Origin: Sympetrum striolatum
Lineage: Eukaryota > Arthropoda > Insecta > Odonata > Libellulidae
DNA length: 64,000 nucleotides
Assembly (NCBI GenBank): GCA_947579665.1
Contig: OX388349.1
Coordinates: 20,864,459 to 20,928,458 of the forward strand
Reading direction: 5' to 3'
In this document: positions 23,777 through 37,747 of the stretch, one piece after another
Layout of the letters: each line of letters starts with the position of its first letter
How positions within the stretch are numbered: the stretch's first letter is position 1
Notes under the pieces: generated by a model
What the model saw: the letters and a program-made list of their open reading frames with translations, nothing else
Told to the model about the DNA's origin: nothing
Databases searched by the model: none
Position numbers and translations under genes: made by a program

Positions 23777-26700
23777 CTGGAGTAATTGCGTTAGCTGGAG
23801 GACGTGTTAGGCTGTACGAGTCCCGACCATTTTTGCGTGCGGGTTAGTTTCCGCGGCAATTAGCTTGGATTTGGTGCGATTTGGCCCGTGTAGGTGGCGC
23901 TAGGATCCCGTTGCAAAAGACGCTATGCATTGTCTACCGTCTGTGCTATACTTGCTTATGTTTTCAAGCTTTCGTAGTAGTAGTTACTGTATGGGTCTAT
24001 TTAGTCAAGCTCACGCAAAGAACATAAAAGAAAGAGTTTTCATTACTATAAGTAAAAAGAGACAATGATTTCTGGTAGCTCGAAATATAAATAATAAAAA
24101 TATATCAAATTTAATTGATCCCTCAATAATTTCAATTTATAGTAGAAACATTACTCAAAATACAAAAACTTTGTAGAAAGTGTAAAGATTAGAGGCCATG
24201 AATTGTTTGTACTGTTTACAAATTATTTAACGCCTGCACAATGTCCCAAGGGCCATCATAGGCATCAAGAAAGAAGTAGCACCAAAGTCTCAACTTTCAT
24301 TATAAAATACGTAGATAGAATTTCTTTACGGGATATGATTTGCAAGCTAATGTTTTACAACTTTCGCAATAACGCTATCTGGTTCTATATTGAAGCAAAA
24401 TCGCGCAAAGGGTTTTGAAATATTTCCATGAGTAATAAGAGATAATTATTACCGGGAACACGATGTATCATTTTTTTAATATTAAATAAAATTATTCATC
24501 AGCTTCCGTTATAAATTGAATAGAAACTTCCATGGTTACTTCCATGCTTTTGAACTCAATGATTCACTACTGGACGGGTAATCAGATAAGGTAACAATTG
24601 ACTACGTAATCATGGGTAAATAACAATTTAATGGTTTATCTAACAAACGAATTATGAATTGAACTATCAAAGAGATAGCAACACCCACCTATTTATACAC
24701 TATTAAGAATTATTAACCTCATTTTACACTAAATAGAACCCGTCGATGACGATGTACTGGTGAAACCGGTTGTGCTTAAATATTCCTGTAAAAGTACCGT
24801 ATACTTATTTCGGACTAAACAACTCCAAGGCCACATCTAATTAATTAAAACTCACTTTACTTCAGTAATATATATATTTCCTAGTGAATCTAGTCAACAC
24901 ATCATCACCATATGCGTAATATTATTTTTAGAAGAACTGCTTGCGAACTAGTTCCACCAACACAATATTCCAGAAATTCTAACGATAACAAATATCACCT
25001 ATTTAGTTTTGCAATGTTTCTAATCAGAATATGAGACTGTAATTACCTTGACCGGAACAACCAAGAATTCTTTTGCCAGCTGTTAAAAGTTGCTCGCTTA
25101 TTGGACATTGGCAGATAGCTGAGGGTACCTACCTGGAAAGAGAAGAGTGTGTTACTTGTGACATAGAATGGCAAAATACATATTTCATTAGAGAAAGCGA
25201 AATTTTTCCAAGCATTCATGGGTCAATCGACCAATAAGTCAATCTTGATTCATTAAGAGTTTAATTATCTCATTTAAGTGGTCCACGGAAAATTCTAAAT
25301 CCTCGGTATATTGAAATTACTTCAGTTCATTCGCTCAGTAAGAATTTTTGAACACTTTTACCATTATCGAACTAAAGATAATTATCATGATATAAGATCA
25401 GATGTTTCATTTGATTAAAGAATTAACTTTTGACACAATTTCCGGTGATTGCGTGCATTTCGATACAATGAGCAGACTCTCGTATATTTAGGGAATATGT
25501 TACAACAGAATACTTGTATTTACTTGGTTCCATTCATAACTTACAATAATCATCTTACAAGTACGTATCACTCAAATAATAATTTAGAGTAAATATTTTA
25601 AATAACCGAGAAAATCGTAGGTTTTTACCAAAAATACAGCAAAATTTATCAATAAAAAAACATTTGATGAGGATATAACTGTATTACTATACTCTAAATT
25701 TGTTTTTTTTTCGGAGGATATGGAATACAATACAAATAATGAAATTTAAAAACAGAGATTTTTATTTAGATATGTGAATTTTCATTGTGTCCTTATTGCA
25801 CATTTATCCTATTGTATTGACGCACTAAATTAAAATTAGTTTTTAGTAAAACGGAGTTTACTACGTATAGCTAAATAAATACTCTTATGCATGTTTTTGT
25901 ATGTCTATACGAATAAATTTATTTCCTCTCCAATTCTTGATCCCACTGGTAACAAGACGAACTTGTGAGAAAATCTGAAAAATGTCTAATACTTTTAGAT
26001 TTCATTTCTGAATCGCAGAATAAATTACGGAAATAATATAGAAAGGAAGTAGTTCTGCAAGTAATACGTTTTACGAGTCCCCATTTCCAATCCGAAATGC
26101 CGTTGCAATTACTTTCTCCCCACCCTTTGGGAGTCCGTGAGACGCGAAGTGGCGAAGTGACACGTGCTAATGAGCGACGACGAAGATGCGTCACAGCTCA
26201 AAGCTGTGTTTTGTCGCGCCCAAGAACTCCGTCGAAAACTTTCTTCTCCGGCCATTTTTCACAGCTATCCCAATCCTTGGGTGGAAATGAGCAGGAAGGC
26301 CTAATTATTTCGGAAAAAATACCTCCTCGCGCGTTTTGGCCATTAACCCTTTACATTCCTCGGCTTACAACGTACGATAAGGGTATGCCAAAAAAGATAT
26401 CTGATCTAAATCAAGTTAATATGTATGTATCTCCCAATTGATTAACCTGTTCCAATGGTAATCTCTCATGCAGAGTTATGTAATTGCGATAAAAAACCAT
26501 ACTTTTCTACCTATGAAAATCCAAGAATTATTTATATCCATGATTGTATTTTCCATATTTTAAGTGCCAAAATTTGATGTAAAATAAAAAACAGTATTTC
26601 CGTGTTAAAAACATGCCATATTAGTTATTCTGTTCAAAAATAAAAATTATCGTGAATAAATATTTTCACTGGTCATAATCCGTGTGCGATTAGTCGAAAT

Positions 26701-29700
26701 TACGTCAAAAAGTCTCTATTAATTCCATTTGTAACTGGTAATTTTTGATTTCAGACACTGCTTTACTAATAACAAGGCCCCTTCAATTATTAACATTTGA
26801 TAAATTGATCCATTGATTGATTGATAAATCTATTTAAGGACATATTGGTCTCATACATTTCATAGAATAATTTTGCTTTCCTTTCTTATTTTAATGCAAA
26901 GCCATATGAACTCTCCCCTAAATATCCACAAGCCGTCCATTTATCAAGGAAAATGGAGGTAATGCAATCATCGATTTATCATGTTCTTAAACATTTAACA
27001 GTATGAAGAATTTGCTTGAAAAAAAGGTTCTTTGCATAAATTGTGAATTCAATGATTATAAATTCCGCTTATCATTTGAATTCAAAGCATTATCAATTAA
27101 AAGAAAAATCTATAAATTAGATTCCCAATATCGGAAGTTAAATATCCGAATTTTTCCCAAAAAAAGTGATTCTTAATTATTTCCTAAATATAAATATAAC
27201 TCAAATATAAACTGATGTATATAAATATTCTTAAATAACCTCAAGTCTTCAATTCGGAGTAATAAATTTCGAATAAATCACACATGATCCAAATAAAAGT
27301 ATACTACGATGGTTCTATGTTTTCATTATCTTGCCGCCTTTTATAACATGCATTAAATAAGTTTACGTCGAGCAATATTAATTAAAATTTCTGAACGAAT
27401 AAGTTCTTTCTTAGAAATAGTCAAAGCGCGGGATTTATTTAATTTATACAATATAAGACTTCAAAATGTATGAATTTCTTACGAAAACGTGTCAAATATC
27501 ATTAGACAACGAATGAAAGTGAAGTGAAATGGTCTGTGTGATCAGTCAAAAAGAGGTGTGCTAATTATGTTTAGTCACACGGGGAAGACAGTTGGTATAA
27601 ATTGAGATGGGAGATAATGATCGATAAAAATATGAGAACTTCTGGACATAAGATGTAAAATACCAAGTAAAAGGGATTTGAAACAGCCTAAAGAAAAAAG
27701 TATACCTAAAAATATATGGATATTTTATAGGCGAAATAAATGCAAATATAGGAATTTATGGAGGATAATCCTTCACAGAAAACGTTTTACTCACTCAGAT
27801 AGTTAATATTACGGAATACCTACATGGTCATAAAGAAATTCCTTGAAATCTCTTTTTCTTTAAGCAGCAAAATTACAAACCTTCATACCAAGCAATACCA
27901 AAACTTTTGCCCCAATAATTATTTTCCCAGGAGTAGAATTAGAGCATAAAACACCAACACCCCCTCCAGTAAAACACACGGAAAAGATTCCTGCAGCAGA
28001 TCCCTGTCGTCCCCTTTGGAGACGTGCATCCTCCCCTCCCCACTTGCCGACACAGCACAAATTCGCGCATGCGCGGTAAGGCGTCACTAATTTACGGGTT
28101 AGACGGACCGGGATGATGATTACTGAGTTAATTATGCTAACGGAGGGGTCCGGGAAACGGCGGGAGTGGGCGGATCTGCCGATTTGAGGAAAATAACGAG
28201 CTAGGCGACCATTGCTAAATGAACGACGAGCGTTCCTAGAACGTCTCTTCGACAGATGTTGGATTCTTATTAGCGGTGATTCATTCCAAAAAGCGGCCGA
28301 AATAAAGATCTTCCTTGATTTTAAGGGTTCGTTTAATTGAAACTGCCCTTTTCTCGTTGGGAACAACCTCCGGATGATTTCATTAATCCTCATGCTCGGT
28401 AATGATATTATCTATCGGGTCAATAATGAAAGCCGGATTCTTAATGATGGGAGAATAATTTAATATCTTAATAGACATCTATTAATTTCTAATTAAATAG
28501 GAATAATTACGGCATGCTCATCAGTAAGCGAATAATAAGGAAGAACGTTACAAAGATTTGTATAAAGTTTATTAAAAATTATAAAAGAAATTGGAACACG
28601 GTTGATAATGAATTAAAGGAATAAACCTCCATCAATAATCGTCTTTTTCTGCGCTGAGTATCTCGTTCCCATAGGTTTACGGAAAGAGCAGAAAGTCCGG
28701 ATTAACAACTTTCTATGAAACACTTGTTTGAAATACAATAGATCTGTTTGACAGTATAATAGTACTAAAGTAATCAATTTTTAGTAACCGTTTAAGCGAT
28801 AGTATGAGGCAGATTTGCTCTACAAAATATTTTTACAAAAAGAACGATTTTTAATTGTAAACGAATATTAAATTTGGGAACGAATAACCAAAATATAAGA
28901 AATTAAACTGAGATCTCTTTACGGTAAAATTAATTAAAAGTAAAGATATTCATAAAGTACCGAATGGTAGATCAGTGCTATACCTTTTGGAAAGTACATA
29001 TGCCCTACCATTTCTCAATCGATCCTAATACTTATGTTTCTTTTAAAAATATAACCCTTTGCATTCCCCACTGTCTATTCCCTTGCTCTAGACCCTTAAT
29101 CACTTTCTTCAGCGCTTCAATTATAATAAGAGATATGGATAAAGGATCAAATAGGAAGTGGCACCTCAATTACAAATAGTAGCGTACTATACTCCAATAT
29201 ATATAAATCTTCTACTTTTGTGAAACTAAATATTTCAAAGCAGGAAGATACTAGCAACATAATAGTCAGAGAACCACTGTAATGTAGTTCAAAACATATT
29301 TCGAAAAAAAATCAGACCTAAATAATGGAAGAACGCAAATAAAAAGCCGCTAGTTCGAGATTTACCGCAAAAGACTAGATCCATGGGATTTTAACCAAAA
29401 GTGACTTCCTTAAAAATCGGGAAATCTCTGTCTGCTAAAAGAGCGAGAGGATATGCAGCAGAGAGTAGAGGGGAAGAATAGTGTGGGTTGAATTGAAGAA
29501 AAGAACATCCGAACAAAAGCGGGATGTCTGAGATGAGACGGCAGAGATTAATCGCTTTTGAAGAATGGAATGATAGAGTGGGCAAGGAGAACGTGAGGAA
29601 GAAAGAAAATAAGAAAGAGATGAAATAAAAAGAGGGTAAGAGGTGATACTCGGCGGTAACTACCGTCCTTATTGAGTTCAATTCCAAAAGGATTAAAGAA

Positions 29701-32700
29701 AGCGGAAGAGAAACAATTACCATGTCAGGAAAACACTAATCGCTTGTATGACCTATATCGCTCGAAGAATTTCACACAGCTTCTTCATTGACTCCAGTCA
29801 GAGCTGTCGTTCTCAATATCTGGTTTCCCTCTTGATTATTTTTCCATGTATCCTTCCCTTCATCAGAAGATGATCGATGGGAAGAAAATAAAAGGAAATA
29901 CTTCCCTAATCTTTTTTCCTGGGGAATATTTAACCTTGATCTCGACATAGGGAATGGATGATACCATGCGGAAATTGCGGAAAAGCTGGCAGAATATAGT
30001 GAACGGGATACGATAGAAATACAAGTTAAAGAATGATATGAAATCGACGAAAAATCGTATGGATATGTTGAAACAGAAAGACGTAAGCAAGGGTAAGAAA
30101 GTTTAGAATACCCTTATCGGTTTTCGCTCATCGTTTTTCATATTCATGATATAATCAAAGTACATACATATTACTTATATTTTAAATTAGAATGTGTACG
30201 TCTAGCTTTAACAATTGTGGTGTAAAAAAAGAGAGTTTATTATATTTTGACGATGATATTTTTCCTTAGAAATGGTTCAATTTCATTTTTAAAATAAAAA
30301 TCGGAAACTATAATGAAAGGATTCCCACATGGCACATACAGAAATGTTTTCGTACAATAATATCTAAAAAATATAGAATTAATAAAGGGGAATTACAATA
30401 AATTTTCTTTAATTTTTGTTTTTAGCAAATGAATTGGCAGTTGAAAATAGTAATCAAGTAAATTGCAACACCAATTCATTTTGTGAGCTTGTAGCATGAC
30501 AAATGTTTGAAGTATCACTTCAAGTATTTTTCCTGTGCTGTACCTATATTTCCGCAGAACCTTTAAGTGTATGTATCTTGCGTGGTCACCCACTACGATG
30601 GCCACATTAGAGCATGCATCTAGACCCACTCATAATCCAACGCTTAATTTAGCTCTCCATTAAGGCATGCATGGTCAGAATCTCCAAAAGGCTCTGGTGA
30701 CGGCAAAAAGTTAGGCACGTGTTTGAATGAAGATACCAGTTACTGTTAGTTGTCGTATCCCCTGTCATATATCTCTCCTCCTAGACATCTCCTGAAAGGC
30801 ATACGACATCGACGGCGCGTCGGAAAGAAGGAGATCGCGCGGAAAGATTGATTGCGGTGAGGATATGAGGGCTGCGGCGGCGTTGAAAAGAGTTTATTAT
30901 GCGCTCAGAAGTGGTGCGGATGCAAGGCGCTCGATGGAGGGGAGGAGATGTAATTGAAATGCATAAAGAATGGACCACAGTTATGACAAAGCTCTTTTGT
31001 TGGGGTAGAATGCAATCCATCTAGGGGAGGAATAGATGGTGTGGATTAGGAGTTGACACAGAGACAGCGGGACGGCGTGGATCAAGATAGAGTGAAAGCT
31101 AAATTGCGTTGTACGACTGCTCTTGAAGATAATGGTGCTAAAAATATGCATATTTTTATAACTTTTAGCAACTTTATATTTCCCCTAGTTCCTGAATCAT
31201 TGCCGTTCTACAAATATCAATTTTTCTAAGGGGAAAAATGATAAACTTACAGAATTATTAGAATAATAGCACGTAAATTGGTACTTTTTTCTACCAATAC
31301 ATAGAAATAAGCTATACAGTTTGGTTACCATAATAATATTTTAGCTATAACTACATTAAAGCCATCAGAATTCTGCCAAATTTTAATTAAATAAGGATTA
31401 CTCTAGACAAGAACTAATATTCAAGATCTAATCACAGATTGGTTTTATGCATTGAATTTTAAATAAAAACTTCCATACTAGAGATATTTAGCGGTTATTC
31501 ACTTTTTAAACTATGTTAAATATTTACACTGATAATTTTCCTTAGATAAAACAAGCAGATAAACAGTTAAAAATGCCTTAGGTAGGGAGAGTTTTCTTTA
31601 TCCACTCGATATTAATAATGATATGACCTCCCGACTCTATTTGTAGTCGTGACAAGCAATTCAAAAATAATAGGTCTTTATAATAAAAGGTAAAATTGAT
31701 ATACAATAGAGAAATGTTATTAAAATTATCGCAGTTTTCACACTAAAATTGAAAAACTCTGGTTGTGTAAATTCTAGGCAGGGTTCTTCAATTTAAAATT
31801 ATCCTCTGAATAATGATGAATTACGAGACCACCTGACCTTTCCTATTTGTAGTCATGACAAAAATAAATCTGCTAATACGTTTTTGATCTGAAAATGACT
31901 AGAAAGAGCCGAAACTCGCAGTTAGCAATAAGATTGGTATGGATAATAATTTTTTTAAATTCCTTCTCTAAGGCATTAAGGCATCGAGTATAATTGATTA
32001 TATTTTATGTAAAATATCAATATTTTAAGGTTTTAGATAAAATTACCCAGCAAAAGGGTTCCAATAATGTTATTACGATATAAATTAGATCAGTGATTGA
32101 CATGACTTCGAATTTCATTATCCCGACAAAATAATACTGAATCATAAATTAAAACCTTTATTAAATCTGCTTCAGTAATTTAGACGCGGAAATCGTAACT
32201 TACGCAATTTAATTTCCCATGAGCAAAACCTTCCCCTTAACCACTTATACGACAAGATTTGAGATGCGGTACGTTCTAATACGACTCGACTCGGCGATAA
32301 TGCAACGCGTCGCGAAAGTCAATCCCGCAAACTTATCTCCCTCCGCCTGCACACTCCCACTTCCTTCCTCCGAATCAGGACCACATCACCAAGTGCGTGC
32401 AATTGAGAAGACATTAAACCCACCCCAAAAAAAACCTGCGGCACCAGCTTCATTTCCTACCGGAGGCGATCGCAGCGCCGCGGCGTGGTCTCCTCGGGAA
32501 TCACGGGGTAGAGACGCGGGGATGTAATGGGTCGCGGGAGATGGGGTATCCGATGTGGTATGAGGCGACCGGATGAATGAAGAACACGTGGTGCAAGGAG
32601 GAAGATCTGACGGCGGGGAGAGATGATACGCCGCCGGGCTATTGATGATGATGACGACACGAGGCTATGAAGTCTTTCGAGATAACGGTTTTTTGTGTGC

Positions 32701-33324
32701 TTTTGCTTGAGCGATGGGTCCGAAGTGAAACGTTGATGCGGAGGTGATGATGCCCCAAAGCGGAGCCGATTATCGTTACTTGGGACGCCTTATTTCCAAT
32801 CGATAGACTCTCCGGGCGAAAGTAATTGATGATCGTGAAGAGGTGTCTGTATAATAGTGGTGGAGCAATCTAATCGATGCTTAATAAAATAAAATCAATG
32901 ACAGGCGTGCCTAACTGATTCATTATGCAACATTGGTTACCCCGTCTAGCCATCATTTACGTTAAACTTCGTTCGATAGCTTTGCAACCTAGGATGGAAT
33001 ATGCTGAATACTATGAAAAATACATATGAAGTCCAGTGTACATGATCATTATACTTACCTGTAAACTATGAAGAATTGAAAAAAAAAACAAACCAAAGAA
33101 ATTTTTTAAATCGAAAGCATTTCATTCGGTTTCATGAAAATTTCAAAATGTTGAATAGATTTAAATTTTTCATCTTAACCTTTATTCGCAAAATCTGAAT
33201 TTGTTTGAGTTAATCCGTAAAATTTTATTGTTATCAAATTATACGATAATAATGAGGTAATATCAGGTTTTTAGCAATGGTGCGTTATTGACACAGAATT
33301 ATTTACTTTAAATTTTTACACCTA

Positions 33325-33450
33325 TAGTAGCAGTAGTAGTATTAAAAGTGCTTCGACAGCTTAGGTTATTCCGCACATTGACTCCCACCGAGAATCGAAT
33401 CCGGGACCGCTTCACCAAAGGCAAACGCTTTGCCCATTTATAGAAAGAAA
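33325..33450 (-). mobile_element. tRNA-derived SINE
   Basis: The minus strand reads ATGGGCAAAGCGTTTGCC (A-box region), then TTTGGTGAAGCGG and CCCGGATTCGATTCTCGG (B box), followed by a body ending in TTTTAATACTACTACTGC, a trinucleotide-type tail. Head, body and simple-repeat tail are all present at a total of about 125 bp. The family is unknown. Confidence 0.55.
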
Positions 33451-33719
33451 AATAAATTATCAATCTATATATTATGTAGCTCCTATTAAACGTTTAAGCC
33501 ATTTTCTAACGTATGAAACATCTTGGGTGATAATATTCTGAACATTACTTCGAGAAAGATTGCAAAGATATTCCAATATCAATTTACGGAACAACATTGT
33601 ACTCGATAGCTTTCATAGCAGCCTAATTTTACGTAGCCTGTCATTATTTTCATCTCTGTATGGACATAAGATACCACAATAACTACCACATATAGTTTAT
33701 CCCTCATTATTTCACCAAT

Positions 33720-34330
33720 AAGTAATTTTCATCACCGGAGATATATTGCCACACTCATAACACAATATCGCACTCGTTAAATTCATATAACTCTTTATTG
33801 GCATTAAAGTACTGATCAAATTCAATCCTAAAGTATCAACCAACAAGACGAAAGTTTGGGAAAAGATAGTAATTGAATTTATTGTGATTAATTCTGAAGC
33901 GCTTTCACACATCTTAACCATTAATGCCTCAAATGGAAGGAGCAATGTACTTTCTACCTTCTTATCAACCAGCTTAAAGACAATCCTAAGCATACATTTT
34001 TTTATTTCATCGCTTTATTACCAATGAATACTGCCAACATACTTCCACCCTATTCATAAAATCTATATAACTTTTTATTGGCATTAGAGCAATGATGATA
34101 TAAAATCCAACTACTCCACGCCAGCTGACGATGAGGGCACTAACTTCAGGAAAAAAAACAGTAAATGGTTTCCGATTATGATTATATCTGAAACGCTTTC
34201 ACACATCTTAGTCACATATATCTCAAATGGCAATATATATTTCAACCTCCCATCAACCTCCAGCCTAAAGACAATCCTGAACGTATATTTTTATTTTATC
34301 GCTTTATTGTCAATGGATACTGCCGACATT
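33720..34330 (-). repeat. Two-copy ~290-bp tandem duplication with open minus-strand frames
   Basis: Matching landmarks recur at offsets of 280-294 bp: CTTTATTGGCATTA at about 33793 and 34073, GCTTTCACACATCTTA at 33901 and 34195, AAAGACAATCCT at 33975 and 34267, CGCTTTATT at 34010 and 34300. The copies have diverged substantially. On the minus strand both remain open for about 90 codons in corresponding frames. They share peptide landmarks RIVF(K/R)L, LPFE, KMCES(A/V)S and LMPIKSY. This could be a duplicated exon, a decayed element or chance. No known domain is recognised. Confidence 0.6.
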
Positions 34331-34334
34331 CTCT

Positions 34335-37020
34335 TCCACCCTAAAATAATCCTCCTGTCCATAAACCCTATTCCTAATCGAAAGAATAAATCTTAATATC
34401 ACCCATAAACACACCCTATTCTATCACCAGTTAACACCAAAAAAGTCACCTATAACGTCGCCTCAACATCCCCGAGGGATAAACCAACCTCACGCGCCAT
34501 AAGGTACTCGACACATAACGTTCGGCGAGGTAGAAAAACGACCCGAGGTCGGTCCATCTGACCACGTCTCTATCAACCAATACTCCGATGGGAAGGAAGA
34601 AATCTCTCTTCGCTGGACCAACGGCAGAGAAGGGAGATAACGCTATGAGAAATGGGGCCGCATTGTCAGACCCGGAGGAACCTTATGGAGTTGGCGATGG
34701 TCTTTGAAGGAAGCCACCCCGCGCAGAATTAAGTCCACATTGTATACGACTGACCACTGAGAAAAGGTCAAACTTCCGGATGGGAGAGTATCCATCACCA
34801 CGCATCTCTCACGAGGATCTTTCTCCGCGAATATTCCTCAGCCTCCCTTCTTGGACGTCCATCCATCGGCCGGCATTCCATCTTAGAGCCCCTTCTGGTC
34901 CCCCTATCTCGGAGTGTGCATCTACAAAGGGAAACAATGGGTTCGGCGAGTCTTAAATAGGCTGTGGGAAGAAAGAGATACGGGTGGCGGTGATGGATTG
35001 AAAGGTGACCTACGGGCGAGGGCACGCATTTATTAAGAGATTTATCAGACGCGTGGATTTCGGGAGGCGATAAGTTATGAAAGGATTCGGGAGTGGTGAA
35101 TTCGGATGGAAGAAATGATGAATTATTCTACACCCTGGTTGAATGCTAGTTTGAAAGCGTGCGATAAGAGTGCTCTGAATTTTATACCGCAAAAGTGATG
35201 CTCATCTCTCTCTGAAATCTATCAGTGATTAAGTTAGTCAATGAGATGTGAGAGGAGAAAGAAGTAATGTCGTAGAAAAGTATTTAGAACTATAAGAGAT
35301 TATCTTAAAAGTAGTAGAAAGAAGACGGATGTCTTTGAGTTGGAATAAACTTTGTTTTTACTCCTACCCATAACAATTGGGAGCCGGTTCAAACCAATTA
35401 AGGAAGAACGGGTTATAGTTTGATTATTATTCATAATTTTCATAAAAATCGATCAAAACTGGCGAATGATAATCTAATATGTTTCATCGAACTATAGCGA
35501 GTTCCGGTGCAGTGCAGTTAAAGGAAGACAAAGTCAGGAGCTCAAACGTAGGTAGGTTTTTACCAGGTAATATATTAACACAAGATAGTGAATTTTAAGG
35601 AAGCAATTGATAACATCTGGTGACTTACTATAGTAAATTTGTGCATTTTTAAGTTTTTTCAATTCTAACTGAAAAATAAATTAACGCTAGATAGAAATGA
35701 ATTTATTGACGTGAGTTAATATTTCACTTGAACTTTTATTATACGACTCATTCAAGTAAATTTGAAATGACATATTGACTCAGTAAACGTATTCCTACCC
35801 AGTTATAGAATTTCACATAGGTAGGGTTTAAGCAATAGATTATAATCTAACTGTATTTCCATAACGTCATTTGGATCCTAAAACAATGCACATCAGTGAT
35901 GAAAAGAGCTTAAATCCATATATAGACATATGGGATAGTAGAATTCCTTTAAAAACTTTCATTCAACGATATTACCTTAATTAATAAATAATAACTATGG
36001 CCATGTTTCAAATCAGACACCGCTATATACGAGATATCGTGTGTCCATAACCATAAAACTGGCTAATGAGATCCTGAATAGAAAAGTATTTATTCTTTTA
36101 TTCACTTCCTTCCTCTAAGAGGAGACTGTACTTGAACTTGTCTGGATAATAATTTTAATCTTGAAAATTGTAATCTTCCAACAACGTCTTTTATTTTTGT
36201 TACTTATTTGTATTTATTAATTTATTATATCAAATTTAATCCTGTCTGTGATTAATAAATTAGTATTGCTATATTTGCCTGAAATTTAAACACTTAATCT
36301 CTAAAAATAAAAAATTCACATCGAATCTCCTTGTCCATATTACTTATGACATCATGGTTTCATTGAAAAATACAAACAATGCTGTATATTGATATATTCT
36401 CTCCAATTAGTATTACACATGTGATCTCTTTTATAATTAATACAACATTTGAAATTTACCTCCGTCTGAGAGATTTCACTGTAGCCCAACGATTCCACGT
36501 CTATCGGAACAAGCGACTCCGATTAGCAGACCCAAATCCCCTTTGCTTTCCCCTCGATTCCCTTATAACCTTCGTCTCCGGATATCTCTCCGCGTCTCAA
36601 TACTCTCTCCGATAAACTTATCTAACTTAACAATTCCGAGCCCCGAATTTATTTCCGGCCACACCTGATTTCCCTCGATATCCGCCTGCATCCAGTCACT
36701 TGTTCGCCGGTATCTCCCTTATTTAGACGAAAGCTTTCCTCTGCCATCCTCTCATTGCCCCGATTACTCCTTATCTGACTCCGTTTGGACTTTCCCCGAG
36801 TGCGACATCTCGTTACTCATACTCCATTCAACCGGGATTTCCTGATCCTGTTTCGCTTTCCTCGGATGTATATCTACGCTAACTGCAAGGATTCCCACTT
36901 TCTCACTACATAGAGAACATTATGAGAAAGGGGATTGCGTTCTTGTAATTCCTCTATCTACTTGTACAGCGAAGTTTACTGCCGAGAAATATTCAATTTA
37001 AATTACTGAAATGAGGCAGG
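34335..37020. other. Non-coding DNA with two G+C-richer islands
   Basis: G+C-richer islands lie at about 34440-35180 and 36480-36860 (C/T-rich). No gene, RNA or transposon was recognised. Confidence 0.5.
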
Positions 37021-37041
37021 GTTTAAAATACTGAAATCACC

Positions 37042-37598
37042 GATCTGGGTATTACTTTGGACTCTTAACTGAATTATAACTCTCATTTATCCTCTATTCG
37101 TTCACGTGCTTTCAAACTTTTAAGTTTTCGACAAAAACTGTGATCCAGGCTTACTCGTCCTTGGTTCGCCCCATTTTAGAATATGGTTCGGTGATTTGGA
37201 ATCCTTCCCTTTCAATAAAAATTGAATTGGTTGAAAGTGTGCAGAGGAGATTTATAAAGTGGCTTTGTCATAAAGAGAATTTCACATACAGTAGAAAAGA
37301 CTATGTTCATCTTTGTAAATACTTTGACATTAACCCTTTATGGGTTAGCTATATGGTTTTTGACGTCGCTTTTGCGCAATATATTTTATGTAGCTATTAT
37401 AATTCTACTATTTTATGTAATCCCATTGGTTTAGCTCTTCCCTCCCAAAGAACTCGCCAATCGTCTCTTTTAGTGGTTCCTTTTTCCAAGAAGATATTAC
37501 ATAAATTTTCACGGATTCAAAGAATGACCAGAGCCTTAAATGAACTTTCTACCTATGTGGACTTTTTCGCGGACCCGCTGTGTAAAGTTAGCTTATGA
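37042..37598 (+). pseudogene. LINE reverse transcriptase C-terminal region, broken
   Basis: The frame from 37042 reads DLGITLDS, stop (37066-37068), then LNYNSHLSSIRSRAFKLLSF. It shifts frame near 37137 and continues as SSLVRPILEYGSVIWNPSLS, ESVQRRFIKWLC, later ALPSQRTRQSSLLVVPFSK, and ends at 37598. LGITLDSxLxxxxH, LVRPxLEYGSVIW and VQRRF are hallmarks of the region after the reverse transcriptase palm in Jockey-type elements. One stop and one frameshift make it a pseudogene. No initiator exists for the 152-codon open part, which begins with GTG. Confidence 0.85.
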
Positions 37599-37745
37599 AA
37601 TTTTAAAATAATTTTATTTCTTTATTTTATTTTACTTTGTGTATGTATTTTAATGACCACTAATTGTATTTTCTTAATTTTATGGTTTATTTAGTATAAT
37701 GGATGTAATTGGGGCAACCTGTATCAATTAAAGGATTAATAATAA
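37042..37745 (+). mobile_element. 5'-truncated Jockey-like LINE, 3' end (LINE A)
   Basis: The 3' part of a non-LTR retrotransposon: the end of the reverse transcriptase frame to 37598, then an AT-rich 3' untranslated region ending about AAAGGATTAATAATAAAG. No 5' part, endonuclease or palm domain is present, which is typical of 5'-truncated insertion. It abuts LINE B tail to tail at about 37746. Confidence 0.8.
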
Positions 37746-37747
37746 AG

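Larger units (their letters stand above)
22990..33320. other. Non-coding DNA with scattered G+C-richer islands
   Basis: Ten kilobases without a recognisable gene. G+C-richer islands lie at about 23160-23940, 26090-26360, 27960-28400, 29380-29720, 30640-31100 and 32220-32830, separated by AT-rich DNA. The longest open frame (minus strand, 28393 to 27860, 177 codons with ATG) lies in the 28-kb island. It has no recognisable domain and a shifting composition, so it is not called a gene. Confidence 0.5.

Noticed and set aside
27860..28393. 177-codon minus-strand frame with ATG
   Set aside because: Composition shifts along its length, with no recognisable domain, in a G+C-richer island. Possible but unsupported as a gene.
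32219..32527. 102-codon plus-strand frame with ATG
   Set aside because: No recognisable domain, and a minus-strand frame overlaps it in the same compositional island.
35380..35410. GGTTCAAACC B-box-like match
   Set aside because: Single short match without a tRNA-like head.
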